DNA of 64,000 bases, from assembly GCA_963969525.1 (NCBI GenBank), contig OZ018396.1:1116001-1180000 (forward strand), written 5' to 3'. Positions 12,001-27,000 of this stretch are shown in pieces. This stretch comes from Ontholestes murinus. Lineage: Eukaryota; Arthropoda; Insecta; Coleoptera; Staphylinidae. A program made the position numbers and the translations under genes. Under the pieces are notes generated by a model. That model was not told the DNA's origin. It ran no database searches and worked only from the letters and a program-made list of their open reading frames with translations. Position 1 is the first letter of the stretch, and each line of letters begins with the position of its first letter.

Positions 12001-15000
12001 TTTTCTTAAAATTCGTCAACAAAATGAAAATTTGAATTTTAAAGGATTATTTGTAGAATTATATGGTTTTTTATTTACATTTTTAATTTATCATTTGATC
12101 GACCTTGTTAATATACTTGTTTTTAAAGAGTTCATATCTTTTAAAAACACTTTTTAAACGTAAACATGATCAAAAATTTAATTGTTGAAAAATTTTACTA
12201 GTATAGAAAATAAAGTGTCATTAAGGAAACGGTTTTAAAACATTTGAAATTGAAATTTTCTAGGTAAACTCTTGGAATTTTGCAAATAGAAAAAGTAATT
12301 CAAATTTTGTAAAAAAACCCAGTTTAAAAACATAATATTTTATTTGAAATTCTGCTTATAAAATGTTGAAATGATCAAACTGATCTTTTAATTATCAACG
12401 TTTGTATCAAGTTTTGTTAAAAATGTCTACCTTTTCTTGGTGTTTTCCAATTACAGAATATATTTGAATTTTAGTATAAATATTTATGAAAGTAAAGCAT
12501 CATGCTGTAAAAGTATTACTGACCTAAGCACCTAGGCAGCGGGTACCTCCACTTCCCGTCGATTTGGCACACCGTCGACGAGTTCCCTTCTAACTTCATC
12601 CCCTCGTGACACCTGAATATAATGGAGGCACCTAAACCAGTACCACCTTCAATGTTCTCCAGCCATCCGTTCCACAGACGTCCCGGGTGGCCGCAGTTTA
12701 TCTCTAAACGCATGCAAGAAGCGATTACATGAAAGTAACAACAATAACAACAAACACCTAACTGCATTAATTTCTGAATTTCAACACCAAAAGAGATTTT
12801 CAATCATCCCTTTCAATGCAATAATGCAAAATTTCGAGATTACCAGCCGCGGTCGTTCAAAAAAAAAAAAATAGTGATCACGTCTTCGTCGTGTGTAATA
12901 ATAATACCTTTGCAGATGGGCTGCGTGCCGGTCCATTTCTTATCGGCCCCACAGCGGCGGGTGGCTTCCCCGGATAAATAATAGCCGTATTTACATTCGT
13001 AACTCACTACGGAGTTGTAGCTACAGGATGTATAAATGGCCTTTCCGTGCCGCGGGTTTTCAGGTGGGGTGCACTGCACGGCGGTTACCACTGAAATCAT
13101 AATAATAATAATGTGTATGTTAATTTAAACCCCGCTACGCAAACACTTCATAAATGTTATCACGGAAATACATTAACTTCCGTTACGCGCACTGGGAGTA
13201 TATATACGAAGGATGGTAGGAAAGTAGAGTACCAGTTAAGACCGTGCGGAGCGCTGGCCGACAGATGTGTGCTAACACGTTCAGTTGTAATTCAGCTGTC
13301 TGTGTGTAAAGTTACATATCGTTGGTATTAATTGAGTGTTTATAATGTTCAAGAAAATAATTGTGAATTAGATTTCTCAACGCAGGAAATGTGCGATATT
13401 AATTGTCAATTGAAGGATGTCAATGGAGAAAATTTTATTGTATTATTGTCGTCTGTTCGGCGCTGAAGCTTTTACGATCTGTAATGTCATCTATTAACTT
13501 TCATGTTATCTCTCAACTCTCATACACCTTTTTCATTTAGTGTCATCTATCATCTGCCATGTCAATTTCTAATGTCACTCATTGACTATCATTTCTTAGT
13601 GTCAACTTTGTTAAGTTAACGATAAAATTAATATTAAAAATAAGTGTTTTACTTACAGACACATGATGGTAGTTCTTTTGGTGACCAAGTTCCATCAGCC
13701 TGACAGAATCTTTCGTTCTTCCCGACAAGTTCGAAGCCGTCGGCGCAGTGGTAATTAATCCGGCATCCGTACGTGTAGCATTCACCGGCGTGCCAACCGT
13801 GCGGAATATCCGTAGGTGGTCCGCAACTTCTAGCTACAGAAAAAAAAGATCTAATAAGGTGAAATAATCGCTCGTGAAATATATAAAAACAACTTACGTT
13901 CACATGAAATATCCGGTCCGTACCAAGAGGCCTGTCCGTCGATCGCCAAGCACTTGGCCCGAGGAAATCCGTTCGTGACGTACCCGGTGTGACAGTAGTA
14001 CTGCAGCTGAGAGTCCAGATCGAAGGTGGTCTGTTCGGGGAGGGCGTTGTGCCTGGCATGGTCTATGGTCGGCGGAGACAGACAATAAACTGGAAAATAA
14101 ATCAAGGCATAGAGAGAGAGTCGGTGAATGGCGTCTGCTATAGATAAGCGTACACGTACTGTTTTGCTTGCAGGCCGGCGCCGATCCTGCCCACTGGCCG
14201 TCCGCCTGACAGGTCCTGCTTTGTAAGCCGACGACGTGATATCCGTGCTGGCAGGAATACGTCGCCCTAGCGCCGAAGAGTTTACCGCTGGCGGTGACCG
14301 AACCGAATGGGATTTGGTCCGGTTCGGGGCATTCTCTGTCTGAAATTAACAATTTGATAATTTGAATTAATCCCTATTCTTTCTTATCTGAGAAACTATA
14401 TTTCTCTCTATCATATTTCGTTTGTTATCTATAATTGATTATCTATCATCAGACAATTATCAACTGTCATCCTTATCTGTTAATAATAATCTATAAACTG
14501 ACATTTATTAAATGGTATTATCCAGATGTGGTTTGTTGAAAGGTATTAATCACTATTATCTACCAACTGTCATTTGTCAACAGTCATCTCTCGATTCTCA
14601 TTTTTAACTGTCATCTATAAACCGATATTTGTCTACTATCATCTGTCAATTAGCTTTTGTCAGCTGCTTTCGATTAACTGAAATTTTTTAGTTGTCATCT
14701 GTAAACAGTTATATCACCTGCAAACTACAATTTGACTACTGCCATCTGTCAATACTCATCTGTAAACTCGAAGTTATTAATAAACTGATAGTTCCTAATT
14801 GACATCTAGCATCTATCAAAAATCTTGTATCATCCTGCATCTAGCAACTGTCATCTGATAACTGGCATTTGAGAACTTTTATTTGTCGCTTTTAAATTAA
14901 GATAAGATAATTTTATTGTAGAGCACCAGTACGGCGATTACATAGTCAAAAATACAAAATATAAACATATAGTTTAGAATATTAAAAATAAAATAAAATA

Positions 15001-18000
15001 ACAAAAGGTTACAATGTTAAAACGTCATATTACTAAAGTCATATTAATTAATAATTGAATGAATTTCAAACCCATACAGTTGTATTAATATATTCTTGAT
15101 AACTGTAGAATGATTTTGCAATTAGAAACTCCTTAAGTTTGCGTTTAAATAAAGGTTTACTTTTATTTAATAGTATGTGCTTTAGATGAGCTGGTAAATT
15201 ATTATAGGCCTTGATCGCGTTAAAAGTTGGGCCTTTCTGAAATAACGCTCTTGAGTGCTGCGGTATACGAAAGTCACTATTATTGCGTGTAGTCATATTA
15301 GTGTAAACATCATTATTTTGAATAAAAGTTCCTTTATGTTTTATAAATAACATTATAAGTTTGTAAATGTACAGGCCAGGTAAGGTCATAATGTTTAATT
15401 TTGCAAATAGGTTCCTACATGGAGTGCCATATGGTAACTTTAGAATATACCTAATTATCTTTTTTTGTGCGATAAATACATTTTTTGAGAGGTGCGATGC
15501 ACCTCAACACTCAACACCATAAGATAACCTGCTCTGCACATGCGCATAATAGTACATTTTCAGAATGTTAATATTCACTATTTGTGAGATATTTCTAATA
15601 CAATAACCTATCTTATTGAGTGCATTTAAAAGATTATTTATTTGTGATTCCCATGTTAAGGATCTGTCAATCCAGACTCCTAAAAATTTTTGATTTTCGT
15701 CTTCCGGAATAGACTTTTGATTGTGGCGAATATTTAAACATACTTTGGAACTTGGTTGGGTATTAAAGTTGAGGATACCAGTCTTGGTCAAGTTTAAATT
15801 AAGGCTATTCCGTGCACACCATTCTGACATACCAGCGACTGCATTATTAGCTATGTTGACTAAAGATGGAATTGAAGATGAATTTATAATCAACGATGTG
15901 TCATCAGCAAACTGAAATACTGATACATTTGCTGCCTCAAGATGTTGGTTAAGGTCATTTATATATAAAAGAAATAGGAACGGCCCAAGAACAGAGCCCT
16001 GCGGTACACCTCTTCTTGAAATCGCGTCACTAGACATGGTTCTTAATAAGGTATTATTTTTTATATGTGTTATACAAGTTCGGTGCTTTCTGTTAGACAG
16101 ATATGATTTTATAATATTAAGAGCAGTTCCTCGTATACCATAGCATTCCAGTTTGTGAATCAATAGACCATGATTAATTGTATCGAAGGCCTTTGACAAA
16201 TCAAAATATATACCCGCTACTTTTTGCTTTTGGTCTAGATTTTCAATAATTGAATTGATAGAACTGTAAATAGCATCTTCGGTAGATCTGTCTGGTAAGA
16301 AGCCGAATTGATGTTTATTTATTATATTGTTTTTTGTTATAAATCTCAGTAAGCGGATATATAATAACTTCTCAAATACCTTTGCAAATGCTGGAAGGAT
16401 AGATATGGGTCTATAGTTATCCAAAGAATTTCTGGGACCTTTTTTAAACACTGGGATAATTTTTGCATATTTCATTTTATTCGGGAAATTTCCTGATTCA
16501 AAACAATTGTTTATAATAACTGATAATGGTTCTGAAATAATAGAGGCAACATATTTAAGTAGACAGCATGGAATATCGTCCACTCCAGCAGATGATTTAG
16601 AGGAAATTTCAAGTAAGACAGCTTCAACTTCAGAGGGAGTAGTTGGTTCAAGAAATATAGTGTAAGGGATAACAGGAATTTGATAATTTTTCAATTTGAG
16701 ATCACAACCACAAATTTCATTAAAATATCTATTAAATTCGTCCACAATCTTGGTTGGTTCTGAAATATCCGTTGAACTGATTGAAATAGAACTTATTACA
16801 TCTACTTTATTAACAGTTTTAGAGTGGGAATTCAAGATATTCCATATTTTCTTCGGTTTGTTTATCGATTTTTCAATAATATTTTCATAAAACTGTTTCT
16901 TTTTGTCTTCAACGTATTTTCTATGATTTTTTTTCTCTTCTTTGTACACATCTAGTAGCTGTTTAGAGTGTCGACTTAGATAAAATAGGTCTCTCAGTTC
17001 TGCAGATCGTCTCTTTATATCTTTATTAACATTTGTCGACTCTAATTTGTCAACAACCGTCTGTTAACTGTTATTTATTTGTCAACAATGTTCTGTAGGG
17101 AATTATTTATCATCTGTTATCTGTCAACTAGCTTTTGTCAACTGTCTTTAATCAACAAACATTTGCTATCTGCTAACTGACATTTAATAACTGTTATTTG
17201 TCAATTATAAACTAATATTCTGCAAGTAAAAACTAATATTTTTCAACAGTAATCTATCAACTGTCATTTTGTTTTGACCTATTAACTAGCTTCCGCCAAC
17301 TAGATTTTATTAAATGCCGTTTGTCAGTTATTAATTACTATTTTATTTTCGTCACCGTGGCAATTGATATTTTAAATATTTAATCTTATCTATCTTATTT
17401 ATCTATCACTATCAATAGGCATTACGTTGCAATTGTTATTTATCATTTTTAAACTAACAGCTGGCAATTGTCATTTATTCATGTCTATTTTTTCATTAGT
17501 TATCTGTAAACTTTCATTTGTCATCTAACTCTTGTCAGCTGCGTTCTACCAATTGGAATTTATTATCTGTTAATTTAAATTTACTACTGTCATATATATG
17601 TCAAGTGTAAACCGATATTTGTTTATTGTCATCTATCAACTGCTATTTATAAAAAATAAGCAATAAATGTTTACTTTGATTTATTACTTATAAGCTAAAG
17701 TTTTTCATCAGTCACCTATTATTATTAACAATGATCCAGAGTCATTTTTTTCAACAGTCTTCTTTAAACTTTTATTTGTCAATTGTCATCTGTGAAGCAG
17801 CTTCTATCAACTATATTATATCAACTGACATGTCTTATTTATCATTGACATTATTCATTGTCATATATAAAAGAATTCCAAATGATCAACAGAATATTTG
17901 CTCCCTCAGCATTATAGAAGAGGAAGGATTTGAGTGGAAGAACACGATTTGCAATTGTGAATTCCGCCCGTGTGCTTCTTTCACCCAAAATTTTACATAT

Positions 18001-21000
18001 CTTTTTTTTATTTTAATGATTTGTAATATTTGCAATTTTTAAGAAAGGAGATCAAAGATTAATAAATAAATAAATCACTATCAGTCATTTAATTTGACAT
18101 TTATAAACCGTTATCTATTAACTGGATTTTGACACGTGTCTTTTAATAACTTCCATTTGTCAGTTATCATCTGCATACTGACATTTGTCACAGTCATAAA
18201 ACGTCATAGTTACTGTTAAGCATTTGTCTGTCATCAGTTAACCGATATTGGTCAATCATCTTCTGTGATTTCAAATTATCGACCATCATCTGTTAACTGG
18301 CATTTGCTACTATAATTTGACAACTGATATCTGCCACCTATAAGTAAACATTAACTAACTATTGTAACATTCCCGGCTCTCTTATTTTTTGCGGGGCTGG
18401 GCGTGGGTTCAGTAAATGAAAAATCCGTTTTATAGAATTGAACAAAGTGTATTAACAAATAACGAAAACAATATATAAACAATAACTTATGCTAGTAAAA
18501 TAATTGAAAAATGAAAATATTCCGAAACAAAACAAACTTAATTCGACAATGTCCACAACTAAACATGGGCGCCACTCAGTAATAACGTACTGAGACGTAT
18601 ACGGGAACACAATAAATGTTTTTGTAGCTCTTCAATGTTGTAATAATTAAAGAAAAACTTATCTGCTTCAAAGTCAGGGACAGCGGGACGGAAACAACGT
18701 ACGGTAGGACGGCAAGGCGACGAAAAATGGCTTCTTCGGGAATAATCACCGGGCTCCCAGAAAGCGCTCACGGCTCAAAACTTCGGCAAGGACCTCGATC
18801 AATTAGCAGCACTTAAACTGTGCATGCTATCGGCAAACACCAAGCAAAATCGGCCAATCTGTCGCCCGATTTAAATAACCAAAAACTCTGCCGCTCTTTA
18901 CGCGACCAAAACTCTCGCTGCTCTCCTAACCCGAACAAAAACTGTCGCCCACGCCGCGTCGCGTTTTTGGTTTTTTCTACGCCGCCCTCGATCAAAACAA
19001 TCTCCCGGTATATTTGAAAATAGCATTGCTACACTATAAATATGTTAATTTTCATTTAACAACTATCATCTCTAAATTAGCTATTGTTATCTGTTATCTG
19101 ATAAATGTCATTTTTCATTATCATGTATTAACTGTTATTTCTCACTTATAAACTAATATTTGCCATCTAAAAGCTAACTTTATTCATTTATATCATTTGT
19201 CAACAGATATCTCAATTGTCATTTTTAGCTGTCATTTATTTTGACTTGTATAAACGGTCCTGTCAATTAACTAACTTTAATCAAAAGTTTTTTATTAACT
19301 GTCATTTGTCAGTTTTTACCATCTATATAGCATGTGCCACCGTCATATTACAATTGATATTTGTAACATATAAAGTTATATCTGCATTTGTCAAAAGCCA
19401 CCTATAAACTGGCATTCAATTAACTTTTGTCAGTCATTTGTCAGCTATCATACTTGACTGAGTTACTTGAAGATGTAATTAATTTGTTAAATAAAGTAAA
19501 ATAACCTCTAAGAAAGGTTATTAGTACTTTATTCGTCAAATACAAAAAACGATATTTTTTTTTAAAAGATAGCTCTCTAAACTTAATTCTTTACCTGTCA
19601 TCTGTAAACTTGCATTTGCCACTGTCATATGATAACTGTAAACTGACATCCTCTAACTGCAAATAATAGTTTGTACACAAATGATGTCAAATATCATTTG
19701 TCGATAATAATTTATAAATTGGTATAATTTGTTGTTTTAAACTCTCATCTATTAATTGTCATTTTTCAACAACCAGCTAGCATATGGAATTTAGCAGTTG
19801 TCATCTATTAACTGACATTTGTCATTGTTAATTGTCAAAAATCACCTGTTAACTGATATTTTTGAAAACAGTTAGTCATTTAATTTGGCATTTATAAACT
19901 ATTATTTATTGACAGAAATTTGTTAAAAGTGGCATTTTTCACCGGCATGTAACAGTCTATAAAGTAGTCTGTGTCAACTTATCATGTAACAGCCTTCATT
20001 AGTCAACAGCCAGCATTTTTCTTTCATCTGTCGACTAACTTTAGGAAACCATCTTCTATTACTGCAAATTCTCAACCATTACCTGACCAGTTAACTGACG
20101 TTTGCTATGATCATTTAACAACTAGTATCTCTTGTCTCTAAACTAACATTCATAAACTGTAAATCTGTCAATTGTCGTTTAAAAGTAGTCTTCCAAAAAT
20201 GTGATTTTTCAACAGTCATCTTTAAACTTTCATTTGTCAATAGCCATCTGTCAACTAGTTCTTGTCAACTGTTTTCTATTAACTAGCACCTCTCAGCTCA
20301 TTTGTCAACTTTTATCATCTGGCATTTGACAATTGTCATTTATCAACTGACATTATATTTATTAATTATAAAAAATCATTTGTTAAGTGATATTTAATTT
20401 TTTAATAATTTAATATGTCTTTCTTAAACTGTTATCTATTAACTAGATTTAGTCAACAATTTTTTATTAACTTGTCATTTGACATCGTGATGTGACAACC
20501 GACAAAGTAATACATCAACCTTCATTTGTCTGCCATCTATAAATTTTAGGCAACTATTTTCTATGATATCTGGTATTTGACTTTATCAACTGTTTTTTAT
20601 TAACTGGAATTTCTCAGTTATCATGTATTAACAGTTACATCATCTGTGAACTAAATTTAATATAATAATATTAATAATAATATTTTTCAACTGTTTTCCA
20701 AAATTTTTTATTTATTAACAGTCTTCTAAAAAAACGACATTTTTTAATAGAAATCTTTAAATTACGATTTATCAACTGTAATCAATCGACTATCTTATAT
20801 TAATTGAAATGTGTCAACTTGCATTTGCTTGGTCATTTATATGTCAATTGTAAACTGACATTCTTCAACTGTCCTTTATTGATAATTCACTATAAATTGA
20901 CATTGTTAACTATTAGCCATTTATTTTGGCATTTATAAACTGTTATCTATTAATTAGATTTCGTCAATAGTTTTTTTTTATTAACTGCCTTTTTAAATTA

Positions 21001-24000
21001 TCATCTGCTATATAGCATTTGTCATAGACCGTCATCTATTAACAACTAGTATTTGTCTATCATCTGTCAGCTATCTTCTATTACTGCAAATTTTCGTCCA
21101 TCATCTGTTAACTGACATTTGCTACTATTATTTGACAACCGTTATCTGTCACCTATAAATAAACATTTATATATATAAATCTACTAATGGTCCTTTTTAA
21201 ACTTTGATTTGTCAACTGCCATCTGTCAACTAGCTGGTATCAACTGACATTTGTCAGCTACCATGTGTTAATTTCCATTTGCTACTGTCATTTTTAAACT
21301 GACATATTCTTACTGTCATTTGTTAACTGCCGTTTGTTAATGATCATCTGTAGATTGAAATGTGCCAAGTATAATTCGTCAACTGAAATTGGTTGATGAC
21401 TGGTATTTACTATAGTCATTTATCAATTGTTATTTGACACTTACAAGCTAGTATTTGCTAACTGATAACTAGAATTTTTCAGTGTCAATTGTCGGCCGTT
21501 GCGAAAGTAAGTATCTAATAAGAACCTTTTCTGTTCTTGAGTAAACAAATTCTAATTACTTATTAAAGTTAACAACACTTTTAATTCACATTTAAATTAT
21601 GTTTGACAATTGAAATGTCAGTTCATTTATTTGGCACGTGTAAGAATCGACCTACGTTTTTAATTCCAACGCCACCCGGAACTGCAATAATTGTTGGACA
21701 CCCGTTATCATTTTAAACGTCAACAGCCATCTATATAAAAAAAGCATTTGACTGTCAACTAAATTCTAATACTACAAATTCTCAATCATTTTCTCTTAAC
21801 TGGCATTTGCTATTATCATTTGGCAATTGTTTTGTGTCGCTTATAAACTGCCAATCTGCCAATTGTCAATTTATTAATAGAATTCTAGAAAATATCATTT
21901 TCTAATAGACATTTGTAGACTTTCATTTGTTAAGTAATTAATGATGAATAACAATTGAAGCAAGAAATTTTATTGAGTTCATTATATAATACTTCAAATT
22001 ACTCAACCCAAAACTTAGTGTTAACTTATTATTATCAATTGTCTTTTATTAACAGGCATTTATCTGCTGTCATCTGTTAACTTAAATTTACCAATGTCAT
22101 CTATGTGTCAACTGTAAACTGACATTTGTTAATTGTCATTTGTCATCTACCTATCTACATTATTTTTTTTCATTTATAATCTATTACCTATAAACTAGAG
22201 TTTTTCAACTATCAACTGTCATTTATCAATAATACAAAAAACGTCATTTTTACAACAGTCAGCCTTCTAAACGTTCACTTATTAGCTGTCATCTATTAAC
22301 TTTCATTTACCAATATCATGTATATGACAACTGTAAACTGACATTTTCTACCTGTCATGCGTCAACTGTCTTTTGTCAATATTTATCTGTAAATTGGAAT
22401 TTGTCAAGTAAAATTTGTTGTTGCTTGTTATTATTAATTAGTGGCATCTATTAGTTGTTACCTTTCAACAGTCTTCTATCATCAGGCATTTGACAATTGT
22501 CATCTATTAACTGACATTTGTCATAATTAATTGCCAAAAATCAGCATCATTAACTGATATTTGATTTTATTATCATTTAATTTGACATTTGTAAACTGTT
22601 ATCTATTAACTAGATTTGGTCAATAATCTTTTATTAACTTCCACTTGTCACTACCTGCTATCTGGTATTTGACATTGTCATATGACAACCGACAAAGTAA
22701 TGCATGTCAACTTGTCATTTATAAACCGTCAATAATTTCTGCAATTTATCAGTTATTTCCTGCTATCTGACATTGGTCACCGTCATAATCTATAAAGTAA
22801 TACGTGTAAATATGTCATTTGTTAACCACATCAACCGTCATTTGTTAATACAGCATATGTATATCGTCTGTGAACTAACTTTCTCAATCATCATTTTGTT
22901 AAATGACATATTTTACTATCATTTGACAACTTTTATCCGTCGTTTATAAAGTAACATTTATAAATTACACATCTGAAAATCAAAATGTCAACTGTCTTCT
23001 GTCAATTGAAATTTATCAGCCATCATATATCAACTTAAATTTACCACTAGCCATATATATGTCAACTGACATTTGTTAACAGTCATCTATAAATTGTCAA
23101 TTTGTCAACTATAATTTGTTACTTATAAACTAGAATCCTTTAACTGTCATCTGTCAATTGTTATTTCTTAAGGGTTATCCAAGAAATGTATTTTTTCAAC
23201 AGTAATATTTAAAATTTTATTCATCAGCTGTCATCTGTCAAGTAGCTCATACCAACTATCTTTTATCAACTGTTATTTATCAGCTGTCATCTGTTAGCTG
23301 GTCATTATTATACATACATCAACTGTTAACTTGCATTTGTCACTATCATACATATGTCATCTGTAATCTAACTTTCTCTAACTGTCATCCTTCTATTGTC
23401 ATTTGTCAATACTTTGTTAAATAAAATTTGTCATTTTTTATCGTCATTATTTATTAATTTTCAATTGACTTTTATCATCTGGCATTCGACGGTTATCATC
23501 TTATAACTGGCATATGTCGTTATTAATTATTAAAAATCATCTGTTAACTGATCAGTCATTTAATTTGACATTTATAAACTAATGTACTATTAGATTTTGT
23601 CAACCATTTTTATATTAACTGCCATTCGTCAGTCTACTCCCTCTAATTGACTTTAATTAGTGTCACGTGATAACCGATAAAATGGTACGTGTCAAATTGT
23701 CATCTATTAACCGTCATTTATTTATCACAGCGTTTGTCTAGGTAACCATTTTTTATTACTGCAAATTCTTAATATTCATTCATTCAATTTTGTTAACTGG
23801 CATTTGTCAGCATCCTCTATAATCTGGTATTTGTCTACCGCCATCTGTCAATTAGACTTTATCAACTTTATTAACTGAAATTTCCCAGCTTTCATATATT
23901 AACAGTTATATCACCTGTGCACTGAATTTCTCAACAGACATATGTCAACTGTCATCTACGAAATGGTATTTATTACAATCGCCCATAAACAGATGTTTAC

Positions 24001-27000
24001 TAACTGACACCTGTCAACTAACTTTAATTAATTGCTTTCTACCAACTTAAATCAACTGTTAGCCAAAATATTGGCTAAGATGGCTAAAATATACTGCTGG
24101 CGAGGATACCATCATCCAATAATATGGGTCTGAGTGGAAGAACACTACGTGAATTCCGCCCGCATGTTCCCCACTTTAAAGTATTTTTTTAAAAATTTAT
24201 ATAAATTGTTAAAACATTTTTTAAGTGGACATGTAAAGTAAAATCAATAAATCAAATCATTTGAAATAAATTGTAACTATTACGAAAATTTCATAAATTA
24301 GTTCAGAATTACATGAACTATTAAAAGATCTAAAAATAAAAATTGTCATATTTATAATTCATCAATTATATTACATTAAAATTAAAACTTCAGTAATGAA
24401 GACTTTAATATTTAAAATAATTGCTGCAGTCAAATGCTTTGATGAATCTCCTTGAAATTACACAAATATAATGTAGAATTATAAGAGAAATAAAATATGT
24501 AAAAATAACAATTTTATCATTTACAGTTCTTCCATTATTTTAGGTCAAAGTTGAAATTTCTGGAATAAAAATTGAATTTTTTGACATTAATGTTTGAAAC
24601 AATTGCTGCGGACAAATTCCTTTATAGATTACTTTAAAATTATACCAACTTGTTCAGAATTATAAGGGCTATAAACACATCTAAAAATATAAATTGTGAC
24701 ATTTACAGTTCTTCAATAATTTTACATCAAAATAGAAATTTAATGTCATGAAAATTGGATATTTTAATTTTAACGTTTTAAATATCTTTTTTAGTCAAAC
24801 GTTTTAATGAACTACCTTAAAATTACACAAATTACTTCAGAACTATAAGATATTTAAATACATTTGAAAATAAATATAATTGCATTTACAGTTTTACAAT
24901 TGTTTTACATCAAAGTTGCAATTTCTGCAATAAATTTAAACTTCTGTATTTTAATAGTTTAAACAATTTCTACAGCCAAATGCGTTGATAGATTATTTTA
25001 AAATAACATAAATTTATTCAGAATTGTAAGAGCTATAAAACCATCTGAACATTTAAATTATGGCATATATAATTATTTAATTATTTAACGTCAAAGTGGA
25101 ATACATCTGCAATTTAAATTTGATTGTAAAAATGTTTTCTTGTAAACAATTTTCTCTTGAGAAATCGGCGTTCGTGCTATAGGATTTGGAGGGTGGGATA
25201 GTGGCCACCCACCCACCCTACATATATATTTTACTTAAAACGACAAAAGTAATTTCCAATATTAAATAATCTTCCCTCTTTCACTGGTTTAGTATCCAGG
25301 AAATAAAACGACTGACCTTAACTGATGTAAAAGTAAATATGTAGGGTGAGTGGGTGGCCTCTAACCACAATCCAACCTCTACACCATACTCGAGGGTTGT
25401 ACTATATATTTTTTTTAAATTATAAAATAAAGTATATTTAATTTTATTTGCATACAATAATCAAAGATTATACTTTTAAACGAATTTAAATTTAATTGTA
25501 AAAATGTTCTCTTTTAATAATTTTCCTTTTAAAAAATTGGCATTAATGTTATAGGAATCGAAGGGTGGGATAGTGGCCACCTACATACATATTTTAATTT
25601 AAACTACGAAAGCGTTTAACAATTATTGAAAATCATTCTATTTAAGAGTTTAAATTTTCATTAAAAAGTAGCGAAAAACGAATGACCTTGATTGAAATAA
25701 AAGAAAATATGTAAAATGGGTGGGTGGCTTTTAACCATACTCTAATATTTATACACAATAATCAAGAATAACACTTCAGTTTAAACGCATTTGAATTTGA
25801 TTATGAAAATGTTCTCTTTTACTCAATTTCTTTTTGAGTAATCGGCGTTTGTGTTATAGGAATTGGAGGGTGTGATAGTGGCCACCCACCCACCCTACAT
25901 ATAAATTTTAATTCAAACCACAAAAGCGTTTTCCAATTTTTGGAAATCATCCCTCTCTTTACTGGTTTAGTTTCCAGGAAATAAAACGAGTGATTTTAAC
26001 TGTAGTAGAAATAAATATGTAGGGTGGGTGGGTGGCCTCTAACCACACTCTAACCTGTGCACCACACTCGAGGGTTGTACTATAAGTTTTTTAATTAAAA
26101 AATAAAATATATTTAATTTTATTTACATATAATAAAGAAAGGATTATACTTTTAAAAATCTTCATTTTATATATATTTAAATTTGACTGTAAAAACCTTC
26201 TTTTTTATTAATTTTTTTTGAGAAATCGGCCTTAATGATATAGGGTAGGATAGTGGCCACTCACCCAGCCTACATATACAGTTTAATTTAAATCATAGGA
26301 GCGGTTTTCAATTTTTGGAAATCATTTTATTTAACATTTGAATTATAATTAAAAAGAAATGAAAGAAATCGAGTGACCTTGATTGAAAAAAAAATTAAGA
26401 CGTATGGGTGACCTCTAACTATACTATACAATATTTACTTACTATATTCAAGGATTAAACTTCAGTATAAACGAATTTAAATCATCTGTCAATTGATATT
26501 ATTTGTCAACATTCATCATCTATCAACTAGCTTTTGTCAACTGTCTTTTATTAACTGAAATTTGTCATCTGTTATCTACAATTGTCATTTGTCAACAGTC
26601 ATCTGTAAACTGTCATTTTGAATATTTTCAAATTGGGTAAAGTAGAACACTTGTTTTGTTCCATAATTATATTTACCGATCGAAACACTTGTCAGGCAAC
26701 TGAAAATAAAATTATGGAACAAAACAAGTGTTCTACTTTACCCAATTTGAAAATATGGTTCCATCAAGAAAGTAGCGCAACAAGTATTTTCATTTGTTTT
26801 GGCATTTATAAACTTTTATTTGCAATTTTCATTTGTCAACAGTTATCTGTAAATAATTGTTTTAAACATTGCCATTTGTTTTGGTTTTTATAAACTGTTA
26901 TTATTAACTTAGTTTTCGTTAACTATTTTTTAACAGCTGTCAATTGTCAGTTGTTATCAACCAACTATCTGAAATTTTTCACCGTCAACAGTCATTTATA

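Noticed and set aside
13113..13331. Plus-strand open frame in intron 5
   Set aside because: It sits within a short intron on the opposite strand with no recognisable domain; most likely chance.
18559..19017. Open frames within the 18.36-19.03 kb insert
   Set aside because: Overlapping frames on both strands without recognisable motifs, inside a sequence with LTR-type borders; regarded as incidental.
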